Part shown: piece by piece, positions 37,212 through 49,339 of the stretch
How the letters are laid out: each line of letters begins with the position of its first letter
How positions within the stretch are numbered: position 1 is the stretch's first letter
The notes under the pieces: model-generated
What the model saw: only the letters and a program-made list of their open reading frames with translations
What the model was told of the DNA's origin: nothing
Database searches by the model: none
Position numbers and translations under genes: made by a program
Assembly: GCA_020284085.1 (NCBI GenBank)
Contig: JACEVL010000837.1
Span: 132,001-196,000 of the forward strand
Length of the DNA stretch: 64,000 bases
Direction: 5' to 3'
From: Aporrectodea caliginosa
Taxonomy: Eukaryota > Annelida > Clitellata > Crassiclitellata > Lumbricidae

Positions 37212-37429
37212 CTGAACTGGTGGTGGACTGAAATCAACAGACAAGCAAGCATGCACGTCACTCTATCGATCGTTTTAATTTCAATATGCGTAAACATGCT
37301 GTTATTATGTGGGGAAATAGTAGCGAATTGGTTAGAGTGCTCAGTTCATGGGGAACAGCAGCAAATTGGTTAGAGCGCTCGGCTTATGGGGAACAGTAGC
37401 CAATTGGTTCAAGCGCTTGGCTTATGAGG

Positions 37430-37810
37430 AACTGTAGCCGAGTGGTTAGAGCATTCAACTTGTAACATTAAACATGGAGATTATGGGTTCGAGCCTCCCC
37501 AGGCATTTCCTGTGTAGGGACTTTGAGCAAGTCATTCACTCACAATTGCTCAGCGCCATCGATGTTCTGTCGTGCGGTTGTGAGTGCATTTCTGAACTTT
37601 GGAAGGAGGGCAACATCAAATACACTTGTATTGCTATTATTGTATTGTAACCTTGAAAGTATGGTTTGAACCTCCACCAAGACGGATACTGAGCAGGAAC
37701 CTTGAGCACAACTGCTCAGCACCACTGATGCCCTGTAGTATGGTCGTGTGTGCATTTCCAAGCTTTGCAAGGAGGGCAAAATCAAATAAATCTCTAATAT
37801 ATCGTATCTT
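37430..37810 (+). repeat. Two tRNA-derived SINE copies in tandem
   Basis: The first has an A box (gtagccgagtggttagagca), B box (gggttcgagcc), core gggactttgagcaagtc and a tattgtattgta tail at 37,645. The second (from 37,650) lacks the head but repeats the core (ggaaccttgagca, ctgctcagcacc). Confidence 0.7.
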
Positions 37811-38339
37811 TCAACTTGCTCACCCACCGTAACCCAAGTTCTGGATTGTCTGACCTAGTGAGGAATTCAACTTGGTTTTCCAACTGTTTTACAATCTCAC
37901 TTGAATAAACTATAGAAGTCATCAGATTGGATTAAAAATACGGTATTGCTACGTTTGACAACCATATCAAGTTCAGTCCTACAACAATGTCATAGGCAAA
38001 AACTAATGATGTCGTATTGCATGGTAATCTTATAACAAAAGCCTAAAGATACACTATGACAAGGTCATATGTAGAGATCCCTGAAATTTAGGATCTACAT
38101 CATGACCACGTATTATAAGAAATCGATTAGGTCACGGAAGCAACACTTAGCATCAACAAGCACTTATCCTTGTCAAAACTACGTCAAGCAAAAGAACAAA
38201 AGAAATCTGTCCAGAATAAGAAAACTCATTTGACTACACCGAAAGGAAAACCAAGAGGGACAACACCAAAGCACCACACAAGGTTTACCATCTTCTTCAA
38301 GTAACTGCTATCAGAGGCGAAAATCTATACATAACTTTG

Positions 38340-38455
38340 GGGGGGAAAGAGTACCTACGAGGGCCGGATTTTGGGGGGGCAGCAGGGCTTAAGTCAAAAC
38401 TTTGGGGGGGACTGTCCCCCTCTGTCCCCCCCATGATTTACGCCACTGCCTGCTA
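38340..38455. repeat. G-run element (gggggggactgtccccc family)
   Basis: tcaaaactttgggggggact, gtccccctctgtccccccc and atgatttacgcc. Relative of 18,605-18,660 in opposite orientation. The following words (ggtgtctaatgcacaaggcat) belong to a small repeat also seen at 33,165 and 60,785. Confidence 0.5.
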
Positions 38456-38639
38456 TGGCACTGGTGTCTAATGCACAAGGCATTAACTCATGGCACGTTA
38501 AACCAAAGCCATAATTAGGTCAACTTCCAGAAGATGTTGGTTGGCTACTGAATAATTAATCTTCTTCGTTAGCCAACCCCTCAAACCTTTGTATAACAAC
38601 CTCCATTATAACACAGTTCAATAAAAAAAATTGGTTTGA

Positions 38640-38850
38640 GTTTTTCTGCACCACCTGTGCCCCTAGCCAACTCAGCTATAATGAGTACACTGACGTACGC
38701 TGTAGGGGTATGTGTGGGAAGATGAGATGGCGAGGGACATGACTGGCCATCCACGCTCATATGCTGAGGCTAAGAAAATGAAGTTGCTAACACTTTATAC
38801 CCATGGCTGCCTCAGGGCTAGATTAAGGTACTGCTCTTCTTCTTCTCTTT
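38640..38850 (+). repeat. SINE fragment of the tRNA-Asp-like family (body only)
   Basis: Matches the body of 50,585-50,880 (tttttctgcaccacctgtgc, ctagccaactcagct, gaggctaagaaaatgaag). The head is missing. From 38,860 to 39,280 nothing else was seen. Confidence 0.6.
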
Positions 38851-39279
38851 ACTTATTTATTTACATTACTTATTTGCACAAAATTCAGTACACCTGAATC
38901 TGAGGCATAAGGGCAATAAGGCCAACAACTAGTCCAGGGGGGTTACAAGGAGTCTACTGGGCACGCAAAACTCACAAACTCGCAATCGTCGGAGTGTACA
39001 CCCAGAGAAGTGGACCTGAAGTTCAAGTAAGCTGAGTTGTGTCTCCAACAGATTCTGTTACGTCATTGCACTGAATAATGCTACACTGAATTACGTTATC
39101 AACTGAAATTTATATAGTGCCCTTCAAGTTTTATACTCGAAGGCATTACCAAATTCTTCACCTCATCAGTTGTTACTCTGTCGCTTATGAACTGATGTAT
39201 CTTACCATTGAACTGCTTATACATTAACTTGTTTAATTATCATTTCTGAACATTATTTTATTATGTATGTATGTATGTA

Positions 39280-39493
39280 TGAGCACTTGTTATAGCGCCC
39301 CTTCAAGATTTCTACACAGAGGCGCTCCCGACTACAGCGTGGACACTGAATCGGAGTTTCACGCCGAAGCGCATGAGCAATTGCGAGTGAAGGAATTGCC
39401 CAGGGTCCCTACGCGGCGGCTTGAGGTGGATTCGAGCCTGCAACCCTCCGGCTGCAAGGCACCGAACATACCCCTACATCACCGCGCCCCACG
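39280..39493 (-). repeat. tRNA-derived SINE (gtggggcgcggtgg family)
   Basis: Near twin of 17,570-17,760. The interval 39,494-40,340 has no recognised feature. Confidence 0.75.
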
Positions 39494-40339
39494 ATGTATG
39501 TTATAATATTTCTTTTATTGAGTTCTTGCTGTACACTGATTCAAATAAATAAATTACAAAATTATAGTGCAGTAAGCTTATCTAACTCCGATGGCATAAT
39601 AACTGTGCATCAGTTCAAACAGATCATATGTGCACAGAATTGGCCATGCCAAACTGTCGTTATGCATGGTCAGAAACGACTTAAATAAAAGAAGCAAAGG
39701 CAACATGACTTCTATAAAGCATTCGAGTTCATTGTACACAATAAAAAAATTTAAAATCCACCTAAAACATTGGGTCTATAACAAATATCTTAACTGACAA
39801 TAAATTAGCTAATAGCTAACCAGGACTAGGGTACAATGGTTATCTGCATATCTACTGGAATAAGGGCTATCTAAACAGGTACCGGTATCAGTATAAAGTT
39901 ATCAAAACATGTTACATCGCCATAAGGGTTATCTACAGGAGTGGAGGTAAGGGCATATAAGCAACTGTATATATGAAAAAGGTATTTAAACAAAGAAATT
40001 TAAGGGTAATCAAAATGGTGCAAAGTTATAGGGTAAAAGCTTCAGTTCATGAGCTGCGATTTACTACTAACAGTGCCCAGTACATGCGAAAGAACTAGTC
40101 AGATCTATTAACAGCAACATGATGAAAATTCCACATGTTTTAAACTTGAATCTAATAAGTGGCAGACTCATGATGCATCTGCATTGAACCAAATTCACGA
40201 ATGCCAAACAGTGACTATTTATGCTGTAACCGCATTTTGGCTTCTACAGCAACATTCAGCATGTAGTCGTAACCAGAAATTTATATAGCTTCACTTCAGG
40301 AAATCTCCTAATCCGAGGACCTAGCAACATTGACAGCAT

Positions 40340-41066
40340 GTATCATTGTATTGTATTGTATTGTATTTGGCTATTTATAAAGCGCTTCTCACAGCAAAAG
40401 CCTTTCAGAAGCGCTCCCAGTGCGAGCAACCCGAGAGAAAAGGCAGGATTTTAGTTTAGAAAAAGATGAGGAGAGACTACCAGAAAGGATGGCAGAGCGA
40501 ACCGGTGGAGGAAGTCCATTCCACAGAGAAGGACCTATGCAGGCGAAGGATCTGGATTGAGCCATTGCAGTCCTGACACGAGGAACAAAAAGGTCAAGCC
40601 GATCAGAGGATCGGAGAGGACACAGCGAAGTGGCAGAGAGTGGGCGAAGCATGAGGTCGCAAAGGTACTTCGGAGCAAGACCCAGATGAGACTTAAGGAC
40701 TAAAATAAGAACCTTGAATTGTATTCGGACAGATAGATGGAGCCAGTGAAGTTCTTCAACCATGAATGTAGAGATGTGAGAGAATCGAGGAAGACGAGCA
40801 ATCAGTCTAGCAGCAGCATTAAGTACTGACTGTAGAGGAGATAGCCGAACCTTAGGGAGACCAACAAGGAGAGAATTACAGTAGTCTATTCGAGAGCAGA
40901 CGAGAGCGTGGACAATTGAGGTAAAGGTCGAGGAAGAAACAGATTTGCGAATAGCCCTGAGACGCCTTAGTTGGAAGTAGGAAGAGCGAGTAAGCATGGC
41001 ATCATCTTTTCCTTCAATAAAATTCGAACTCTCTTCCATTCTCCATCCTGTCCAGCTATCACACAT
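40340..41066 (-). mobile_element. CR1/L2-like LINE, 3' end with intact C-terminal frame
   Basis: 225 codons open on the minus strand (41,066-40,389). They include CSRIDYCNSLLVGLPKVRL, LQSVLNAAARLIARLPRFSH and LGLAPKYLCDLM, the hallmark C-terminal region of CR1/L2-type reverse transcriptases, with GPSLWNGLPPPVR near the end. A short 3' UTR then ends in (tacaa)n. The catalytic RT part is absent: 5'-truncated. It is the best copy here of the family left as tails at 1,690, 26,615 and 58,600. Confidence 0.8.
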
Positions 41067-41366
41067 ATTTTACTATTTCTTGTAATTTCTAGTTCTAAAG
41101 ATATTCCTCTGCAGCAAGATTCTCTGTATTGAAGCATAAACCAAATTACAGATTGGGTTTGCTGTAGGCCATGTATTTACGAGACGGGCTTGAGTTGAAC
41201 TGCGACTGTGGCACCTGTATATCTCCATGGGCCGCAGAGGAAGGCTTGGTGTGCCATTGGCTGATGCCTTGTGCATTTGAATGGTGCTATAAAGGTAAAT
41301 ACTTAATACCAGCCAGTGCTTTAGCTATAAATTTGTTCATTTACAGCGATTTCCTGTATTGAAACA

Positions 41367-41399
<33 letters not shown>

Positions 41400-41489
41400 G
41401 CATTTATTAAGTACCACTGTCTAATGACCAAACGAAAGATAATAGCACTGGTATATATCTAATTCTCTTATTTTTAAGTAAGTCTAATG

Positions 41490-41635
41490 ATCAACCAATG
41501 GTGCTCAGCAATTGTAACTGAAGGACTTGCTCAAGGCCTCTACACAGTACCATAATAGTCTCAAGGAAGGCTTGAACTCGTACTCTCCGCGTTACAAGGC
41601 AAGCGCTCTAACCAACCGGCTACCGCGTCCCACAT
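41490..41635 (-). repeat. tRNA-derived SINE (tRNA head gtagccggttggttagagcg)
   Basis: Minus strand: gtgggacgcggtagccggtt, ggttagagcgcttgccttgt, B-box-like gagttcaagcc, core gaccttgagcaagtcc. Same family as 37,430 and 55,085. It is preceded at 41,370 by (tta)n. Confidence 0.7.
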
Positions 41636-41665
41636 GCAACAGCCAGTGCTTTACGCGTAATCTTT

Positions 41666-42097
41666 CAGGGCTGTTAACAATACTGGAAAAAAGTATTGGC
41701 GATACCAATACCAATATACTATTTCTTAAAAGTATTGCAATACCGATACCAATACTTTTACCAATACTTTTCGATAAGTAAGTTTACGTTTAATCACTTA
41801 AAATAGATTCTTTCCCGTTACACCAATGAACATAGATGGCAGAAAGAGGCAATTTTCAAAGAAAGAGGTAATTTTTGAAGCATTAAGAATTATTTATCGC
41901 TATTTCTTGATCGTGACTTACTCAAGCGGATGAGAAAATATATAAATTATAGCGGAAGAAAGTATTGGTATCGAGTATCGCCGACAGACTTAAAAAAGTA
42001 TCGGCGATACACATGCGATACCAATAAAATAAAAGTATCGCAATACTCAATGCGATACTGAAAATTGCGATACTTTATCGCGATATTAACAGCCCTG
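41666..42097. mobile_element. hAT-like MITE (cagggctgttaa ends)
   Basis: 432 bp, ends cagggctgttaacaatac and gatattaacagccctg. Subterminal parts are gcgatacc/ggtatcgc words in inverted orientation. Flanks taatcttt and aaatattt are an imperfect 8-bp duplication (6 of 8). Confidence 0.8.
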
Positions 42098-42234
42098 AAA
42101 TATTTAGTGATTTCCTGTAAATTTACTGATGTCGCAGCGATAAATTGCTTTTCAGTGATTGGCTGCCGTGATAAGAAAAAGCGACGGACTTTTTGCTGTG
42201 TACCTTGTTGAAAGACTTTTAGATGACGACTTGA

Positions 42235-42560
42235 CTAGGCAGGCGATCGCTCGCTCGCCACAGCATCAAAATGGCGGCTGGTGGTCATAGCAACTCCAAG
42301 CAGGGTCGGGTATCACAACGCTCTGAATGGCGCTTGCCACGCGGTCCCACGGAGAGTGCATCCTCGGAAGCTTGGCCGGCTTGCCCCCAAGCGCCATCTT
42401 ACTGAAAACAACGCGTGTAGTCGGGCCCTTGATTTGTTCGGCGACCGGAGACAGCCGGGACTTCCCGAATGGCGGTGACGTCGCCTCGAAATCAGAGCAA
42501 TCCCTCGGATATGAAAATCACGGTCAGGCGTTACACGTTTTATTGATAACACCATGGATT
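42235..42560. promoter_or_regulatory. CpG-rich segment with CRE-like site and two short opposed frames
   Basis: Stands out by CG content. Contains caaaatggcggctgg (plus ATG at about 42,271) and, on the minus strand, gtaagatggcgcttgg (ATG near 42,403), plus tgacgtcg at about 42,475. Short frames from both ATGs stop within about 45 codons. It could be a bidirectional or intronic promoter; no downstream exon confirms it. Confidence 0.35.
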
Positions 42561-42884
42561 ATTATACAAGGTTGGGGCAAGCTTATAGTATCGTGGGCTG
42601 AAAAATACAGTGCGCAAGTTAGGGTTAGTGTCGTCATTAGAAAACCTCGTACCGTCCGCGCAGCATGCCCAAAGATACTGTATAATCCTTCGGCCCCCGA
42701 TACTATAAGTTAGCCAAGATTGGTTAGTTGCTCTTTAACGACGCTGTCATAACACAGATGATTGGTGTCGCCCTCCTCCTTTCTCCAGGCTTGGGACTGG
42801 CACTTCCACAGCTAGGGAAGTAGCGGAGTTAAGGATTACACAACAAACATTCGTTTATTTGTATAATTTTAGTATTATTTCTAT

Positions 42885-43200
42885 CAATCAATCAGCAGAA
42901 ATTTATATAGCGCCCCTTCAAGGTCTCTATTTGAGGAAGAAATAAAAGATACTTGTTCACATCATCTGACTAAGATGAGCTGCTACTAGCACATAAGCAG
43001 TGTATTTCGTTATACTAACTTGCACTCTATAAATCTTCATATAATACTTTACTTTTATTATGGTACTTTTGCCACAATGGACCTCAACGACGAATAGGTG
43101 CCATTCCAGACGTTTTTCTTCTATTCTTAATTAATGTTTAAGTCCCTGAGGAATCATATGTACCTCGGGGCATAAAAAAAATAATAATTCATTGGCGTAA
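42885..43200. repeat. SINE tail plus LINE 3' end remnants
   Basis: 42,885-42,930: tcaatcaatcagcagaaatt and tatatagcgccccttcaagg (SINE tail, minus). 43,125-43,195: taagtccctgaggaatcata, tgtacctcggggcataaaa, aataat (same 3' end as 16,780 and 58,790). Confidence 0.5.
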
Positions 43201-43429
43201 GTAGTTGTGCTTGGTTTTATATCAGTACATTTTATTACTTTAACAATAATGGTACTTTTAAACTGTGCTTGTGTTTTTAGATGTCTGTACACCAAAGTGC
43301 GATAATTATTGATTAATACAGAATATACTTATTTACTTACTTACCTGCCACCAAATGTATTGAAATATCCAGAGTCTCGTTGACTAGTTCTCTCATTTTA
43401 CACTTCTTAGAACCTAACAACTATCAATT

Positions 43430-43790
43430 TCACCTTTGATTAATAATTACCAACAACACATTCACCTTGATAGGTTAATTACCCACAGCAGCCACCTTGA
43501 TTACAATAATTAGCTATAACATAGTCATTTTGATTACAATAATTCCCTATCACTTAGTCATCTTGATTACAATAATTCCTTATCACCTAGTCATCTTGAT
43601 TACAATAAATAACTATACCGGAGTTATCTTGTTTCCAGTAATTAGGCCTACCTATAGCATAGTCACCTTAACTACATTAATCACCTATTGCAATAATTCT
43701 ATATAATTCGTCATATTGATTACAGTAGTTACCTATAACATAGTCATCTGGATTACAGTAATTACGTATTCCAATAATTATTTACTAGAT
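43430..43790. repeat. Minisatellite of about 36-bp units (cttgattacaataatt)
   Basis: About nine units of agtcatcttgattacaataa plus ttacctatcacct variants. Resumes at 44,325-44,360 and 45,113-45,218, so later insertions split one array. Confidence 0.8.
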
Positions 43791-44359
43791 GTTTGCCCAT
43801 CCTAAGCCAGTAAATGTATTCGAGTTTCGAGAAAAATGCTGATGTGTACCAAATCGATGAGTTAACCATATTTTCAGTTTAAGTTACACGAAACTATTTT
43901 AAGCGGCAATAACTAAATTCAAACCATATATAAATTAGCAAACAATTACTTCGATGAGGACTTAATATACTGAGGAAGAAAAGAGAGTTTATACGGTGAT
44001 GCAAAGTTGATCAATTCAATCCCAATCTTGCAATTAGTAAGAATATTGTACGAAGCGCATAAAGAACGAATTTTAGAGAATTTATATTTATCGTAACTTC
44101 AAAACATAGAAATGTAAAATGAAAACAGGGACTCGCATGCATTCTGTGAAATGTTTTGTGGCCCCTGGCGAAGTGATCTGAACTCGCTGGCTATGCCAAA
44201 CTCGAGCGACCTCTAGCGGTGCCTGGTGCTGACCCGCTAGGCGAGACTCGAGCGTGCGTGGTGCATGACCCGAATGTTGAATGACAGATAGACAGACATA
44301 AATCTCTGCTATTACATTATTAATAGGCCTAACATAGTCACTCTGATTACACTAATTAC

Positions 44360-45113
44360 CATAGTTGTTTTTTATTTTTGTCCAAAAACGTCGTTGTTTT
44401 TCGTTTTTTATTTTTTTGTATGTAACTTTATTTATTTATTTACTGTCTGTTATTATTTGTTTAATTTAATATTTGTCTGATATCGCTTACGTTGTCTCCC
44501 TCTTTTCAAGGATTCATCTAGTTTAAGTCACTATTTAGTGTCATCAGTTGAGAAATAAACAGCACAGTCAAGGAAATAAAATGTATAAAAGTTATTTTAA
44601 TTTCTAAGTTATCCAAAATGCAAAATGTTGTCTTTGTACACAGTAATGTCTGATTAACTGATAAACTGACTGATATTACTCCATATTAAGTTCTTATAAT
44701 GTCAGAATAAACAAATTGTAGGCCTAAGTACAATTTTTAATTACGTATACTTACAAAGTTTAGTTTTTCATTGTTTATGTCAGCATGGACCAATGTCGAC
44801 TTATGGATACAATTTAAATTTGAAAAGATTTCAATATTTTCTAATTTCTCAATTTCTTATTAAACCAAACGTATGAAAAAGAAAAGAATTGTTGTAGATT
44901 AATGTTACTTGATGTTTACTAATAAAGGTACATGTATGTTATTTGCTAATTAAAATTAAATTGTGTAAACAAGGTTTTTAGTTTTAAAATGCAGTAAAAG
45001 ATGTAGCAAAGTCAAATTATTTTCTTTTATCATTTTTTCCCGTTTTTTATTTTTTTGAAAAAACAACGTTTTTTTCGTTTTTTATTTTGAGTTGATCGTT
45101 TTTAACAACTATG
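44360..45113. mobile_element. hAT-like MITE inside the minisatellite
   Basis: 754 bp, ends catagttgttttttattttt and gatcgtttttaacaactatg, flanked by a perfect 8-bp duplication ctaattac taken from the minisatellite unit. Inner ends carry inverted cgttgttttt/aaacaacg words. No transposase frame. Confidence 0.85.
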
Positions 45114-45218
45114 CTAATTACCTATAAAGCAAAGCAGTCACCTTGATTACGGTGATTACCTATTCCAATAATTATATATAATGAAGTCATCTTGATTACG
45201 CTAATTACCTATGACCTA

Positions 45219-46369
45219 CAGGGTGGGCCAAAAAAAAGTAACCCCTACGCATTTTTGTTGATATTTCGGCCAAAATTAAGAATTTTTAAATCACGTTTTA
45301 TAGGCTTAAAGGTAATTCATATCTACGTATAATGGCCAAATATCAAAGAAAATTTTTAAACAGAACAAAAGTTATATCACTTTTAGTGAGTCCACCCACT
45401 GTTTTTTGATGGTTCAAAACGTAACGCAACAAAGAGCAACAAAAAACCCGATTTTACTAAGTCACTTGTCAAATAATTGTTATCAAACAAACTTGATATT
45501 GCCAGATACATATTATTATTATTTAGAATAGAAACGGGATACCAGAGTAGCTGCATGTCACTGTGACGTCACTTAGCAAGAAGACGATCAAGTTGGTAAA
45601 TAAAGAATTATTCAGATTAATAATTTTTTATTGAAACAATGAAAATTTCAAAAATATCAAGATGGGCAAGGTATCAATGACAGACAAAATGCGTATGCAG
45701 ACACTTCATGAGCAGGGTCTTTTCTTTGAGCTAAAGCTCTAATCGCCACTTGCCCTGATAAACAGTGGAAGCTGAGTAGGCCTACCGTTAAAAAATATGC
45801 CCCCGCATTGATGAAAGGAGATCGGCTCTGGATCGTCGTAAAGGAAGTGGAAGGCCCAAATCTTCCGCACTCCAACAAATGGTTAATTACGTAAGGGGAG
45901 CTATGCTGGAGAAATATCACAATCTGCAACCAAAGCCAAAAACGATAAGAGAACTGAAGGTCGCATTGAATTTGGTGTGGGAAGATTTACCTCTGGAACC
46001 CATCAACAAAGTCATCAAAACTTTACCAAAAGACTCAGAACATGTATGGGTACTGGTGGAGGACACATTGAACTCAAGTTGTGAAACAACGATCAAGTTT
46101 GTTTGATAACAATTATTTGACAAATGACTTAGTAAAATCGTTTTTGTTGCTTTTTGCTGCGATAGGTTTTTGAATCATCAAAAAACAGTGGGTGGACTCG
46201 CTAAAAGTGATATAACTTTTGTTCTGTTTTAAAATTTTCTGTGAAATTTGGCCATTATACGTAGATATGAATTACCTTTAAGCCTGTAAAACGTGATTTA
46301 AAAATTCATACATTTGGCCGAAATATTAGCAAAAATGTGTAGGGGGTTACTTTTTTTTGGCCCACCCTG
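45219..46369 (+). mobile_element. Internally deleted mariner-like element with long terminal inverted repeats
   Basis: 1,151 bp, starts cagggtgggccaaaaaaaag and ends with its complement, flanked by TA on both sides (Tc1/mariner target). The terminal inverted repeats extend about 270 bp. Inside are the N-terminal piece of a transposase (ATG at 45,662, MGKVSMTDKMRMQTLHEQGL, soon stopped), a GSGRPKSSALQQM piece, and the C-terminal end (KPKTIRELKVALNLVWEDLP, LEPINKVIKTLPK). The catalytic DDD/E core is absent, so it is non-autonomous. Confidence 0.85.
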
Positions 46370-46825
46370 TATATCTACATGGAGCAGACCCAATAAAGAC
46401 CTTGCTAAAACTAATTAGGGCACAAAGTTTGAGCTCATAGCAACTCAACAAAAAATCTGAATATATTTATATAAATATGGTACTTTGATAGTTAAAGGTG
46501 CTACATAATTATCCCAATCACTATAGAGTACCATGTACTTTTTACTTTACGCATGATGCAGACCATCTCAAGCAAACAACTACAGACCTACATAGATTCA
46601 TCAGAAAAACAGAAACCTCTGTGAAGTTCTTAAGAGGAGTACAATGATAACCCAACACATACATACACACATACATTTGTGCATATGGAAAATTCTTGGG
46701 TTTTATTTTTCAATGGCAACAAAAGCCTGCAATTGGGCAAAAGCAGGACTTTTATAACTAAAAGCTTTACTACTAAACAAGTCCAAACTACTATAGCCCA
46801 CTTTTCTCTGGTGTATTTCTGTTGG

Positions 46826-47628
46826 CAGGGTTGGGTTAATGCCGGCAACAACCTATTGTTGCTGGGACAGTGGCAATAACCGGTTATTGCCGGTTATAGC
46901 CAGTTGTTGCCGGCCGGTTATTGCCAGTTGTTGCCCATTTTCTCCAAAGTAAGGGCAAGGCAAATGAAAATCATATTTCACTGCACAGGCTGCATAGTTA
47001 TAATAAATGTTTCTTGTGGGAAATTAAAACTACTGTAGTAAATCTATATTACCCCTTAGTATAAATGTAGTTAAAGTCAACTATATGAGATTAAGATAAA
47101 AATTCTGACCTACAGTTCAACTACTCCAAAATAAACTGCCATTTGCGCTGCAGTAATAATATTCAGGTCAACAAGGTCATTACCTTTTCTATATACTTAC
47201 ATGGTAAATATTACGTAATTTATTGTAGTGTATAGAAGCTAATGGTTTGGCAAAATTTCTAATTCATAATTACACAATTCAATATTGACTGTACTTGATA
47301 TGTAAAACTTGTAAATGTCTTTTATTAGGAAGAAATTATATGGTTATTTAAATCACGTGATTTTTATTTGGAAAAACTTGATTGATTTAAAGCATGATAT
47401 ATTTAAATCAATCAACTCTGCAAGCCAGAAGAAATAAAAAATGAAGTTAACTGTGAAGATTTCATATTTTATTACCACAATAATTAATAGTTTCTATTTT
47501 TGCCAAAAGGTTGTTGCCATTTTAGCCAAGAGGTTGTTGCCATTATTGCCAAGAGGTTGTTGCCGGGACGGTTATAGCCATGGCAATAACCGGTTATAAC
47601 CGGCGGTGGCAACAACTTGCCAACCCTG
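46826..47628. mobile_element. hAT-like MITE with perfect 8-bp target duplication
   Basis: 803 bp, ends cagggttgggttaatgccgg and ggcaacaacttgccaaccctg. Flanked by tctgttgg on both sides. Subterminal regions carry many ggcaataaccggtt and gttgttgcc words in both orientations, as expected of transposase-binding repeats. The middle is AT-rich without coding capacity. Confidence 0.9.
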
Positions 47629-47869
47629 TCTGTTGGACATTTAAATTTCAACCCTAAAGCCTATGGCAAAAATAAAGTACACAACTCGAAAAAACCTACT
47701 GTGGTTGATGTCAAAGAATTAAACACAAAATAATAATAAATTAAAAATAAAATTTAAATTAGTAAGAAATAAAGCACAAAATAGCCAAGGCTTTGGCAGC
47801 AGCCTGGAGATGATCTGAAGATATTATTAGTACAAAAACTGGATGCACTGGGCTATCAAGCTGGCACTC

Positions 47870-48440
47870 CTCATGTACAGATCACATGCAGATCATCTGC
47901 CATCTTACTTATCTTCCATGGTCACACCTTGCAACTCCACTCTTCGTTAAGCATCTGCTGGAAAGTATGCTGTTCCTAGTGGTACACGTCTTGTTTTTAG
48001 CTGGCGTTCATTCACAGTTGCTGGTCCCTGCATCTGGAACTTTCAACCTCTACATCTTCGCAACTCTTTTAACGAGACTTTCTGTTGCTCTAAACTGAAA
48101 ACTTGCCTCTTTTAGTCTACTTATGGCTCCTAATGGCTGCCCGGCTTCAATGTTTACTTCTGAACTTTGTAAGGACGGCATTATCAAATTACAGTTGTAT
48201 TGTACCATATTGCATCAACTCTCACCCAGTATAAGCATCATATTACAACGAACTTAAACACCACAGTAGCAGTCTACAGCATGCATACAGTATGCTGGAT
48301 TTCTGTTTAAGCACTCGTACTTATAAAACAATTTATCATAATCGTCAAACTTCTAAAGCGCCACTTGCAAGCTAAGCGCTGTACACCACCCTATTCATGA
48401 GCGCTGCATCAAGTCAAAGGGGTTGTCCAAAGAGTTGTGA
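47870..48440 (+). mobile_element. LINE 3' end remnants
   Basis: The frame around 47,995-48,115 reads FTVAGPCIWNFQPLHLRNSF and CCSKLKTCLF, a LINE C-terminus; then a gaactttgtaaggacggcat tail with ttgtattgta. A second, minus-oriented remnant (gcgccacttgcaagctaagc, gagcgctgcatcaag) follows at 48,340-48,440. Confidence 0.5.
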
Positions 48441-48519
48441 AATGGAGATCGAAGACTGGTAGCCAGAGAGAGGAGGAAGAGCTCGTAGTTGCTACCTAAC
48501 TGACATACCAAGTCACTAA

Positions 48520-48850
48520 ATGGAGGAATGGATGGAGGAATGAACAGACAAATGAACGAATGAACAAACGAAGGAATGGATGAATGAACAGATGAATGGG
48601 GACGAGATGAATGACAGAATTGATGGACCGATGAATGGATGAATTGAATAAACAGATGAATTGAATAAACGATGAATCGATGAATGGACGGATGAATAGG
48701 GACGAGATGAATGAAAGAATCGATAAATCGATGAATGGAATGAATAGGGACGAGATGAATGAAAGAATTGATGAATCGATGAATGGACGGATGAATAGGG
48801 AGGAGATGAATGAATTAATTGATGAATCAATGAAATGAACAGCTGAATGG
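48520..48850. repeat. Minisatellite rich in gatgaatgga
   Basis: Units of 4-bp periodicity (gatgaatg) organised in higher units of about 60-65 bp containing gggacgagatgaatgaaaga. Confidence 0.85.
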
Positions 48851-49339
48851 GGATAAATGAAAACTGGCTCTGTTCTACTTTTTGAAGCAAAATTAGCAAG
48901 CCTGGCACCTCAAGCAACAACAGTTTTAAAAGAAACGTTAAGCAAAAACGCTCATGGCCAATATGCATCAAACGAAAGTTGTGTTCCAAACGAGTAACAA
49001 GTTTATGCTAAACTGAGGTATCAGAATGACAATAATTTTATTTTTAAAATGAAAATAAAGCATACATAAAAAATACAAAAATAATCTTGAAGTTTTCAGC
49101 TTGCCAAATTTGTACAGTTCTTGAATTTTTACAAGTTATATTTAATGCAAAACAAGTACACACTTTTGTCAAATTTCAATAAACGTATTTGTAAAAATTA
49201 AAAGCAGTTTCTTTTCTTGGACTCTGTCGATTTAGAACACAACCAAAACTAAGAGTAAAAATGAAAGCAATAACGCCCAGCAAAACCAAGCATTTAATAC
49301 ACAACAGAAGGAAAAGATCTAATAAAATACAGCCCGAAA

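Noticed and set aside
43355..43420. Minus-strand segment with acceptor-like gttgttag and strong donor gtaagtaag, reading KKCKMRELVNETLDISIHLV
   Set aside because: Frame and splice sites are possible, but there is no partner exon and no similarity recognised; kept only as a note.
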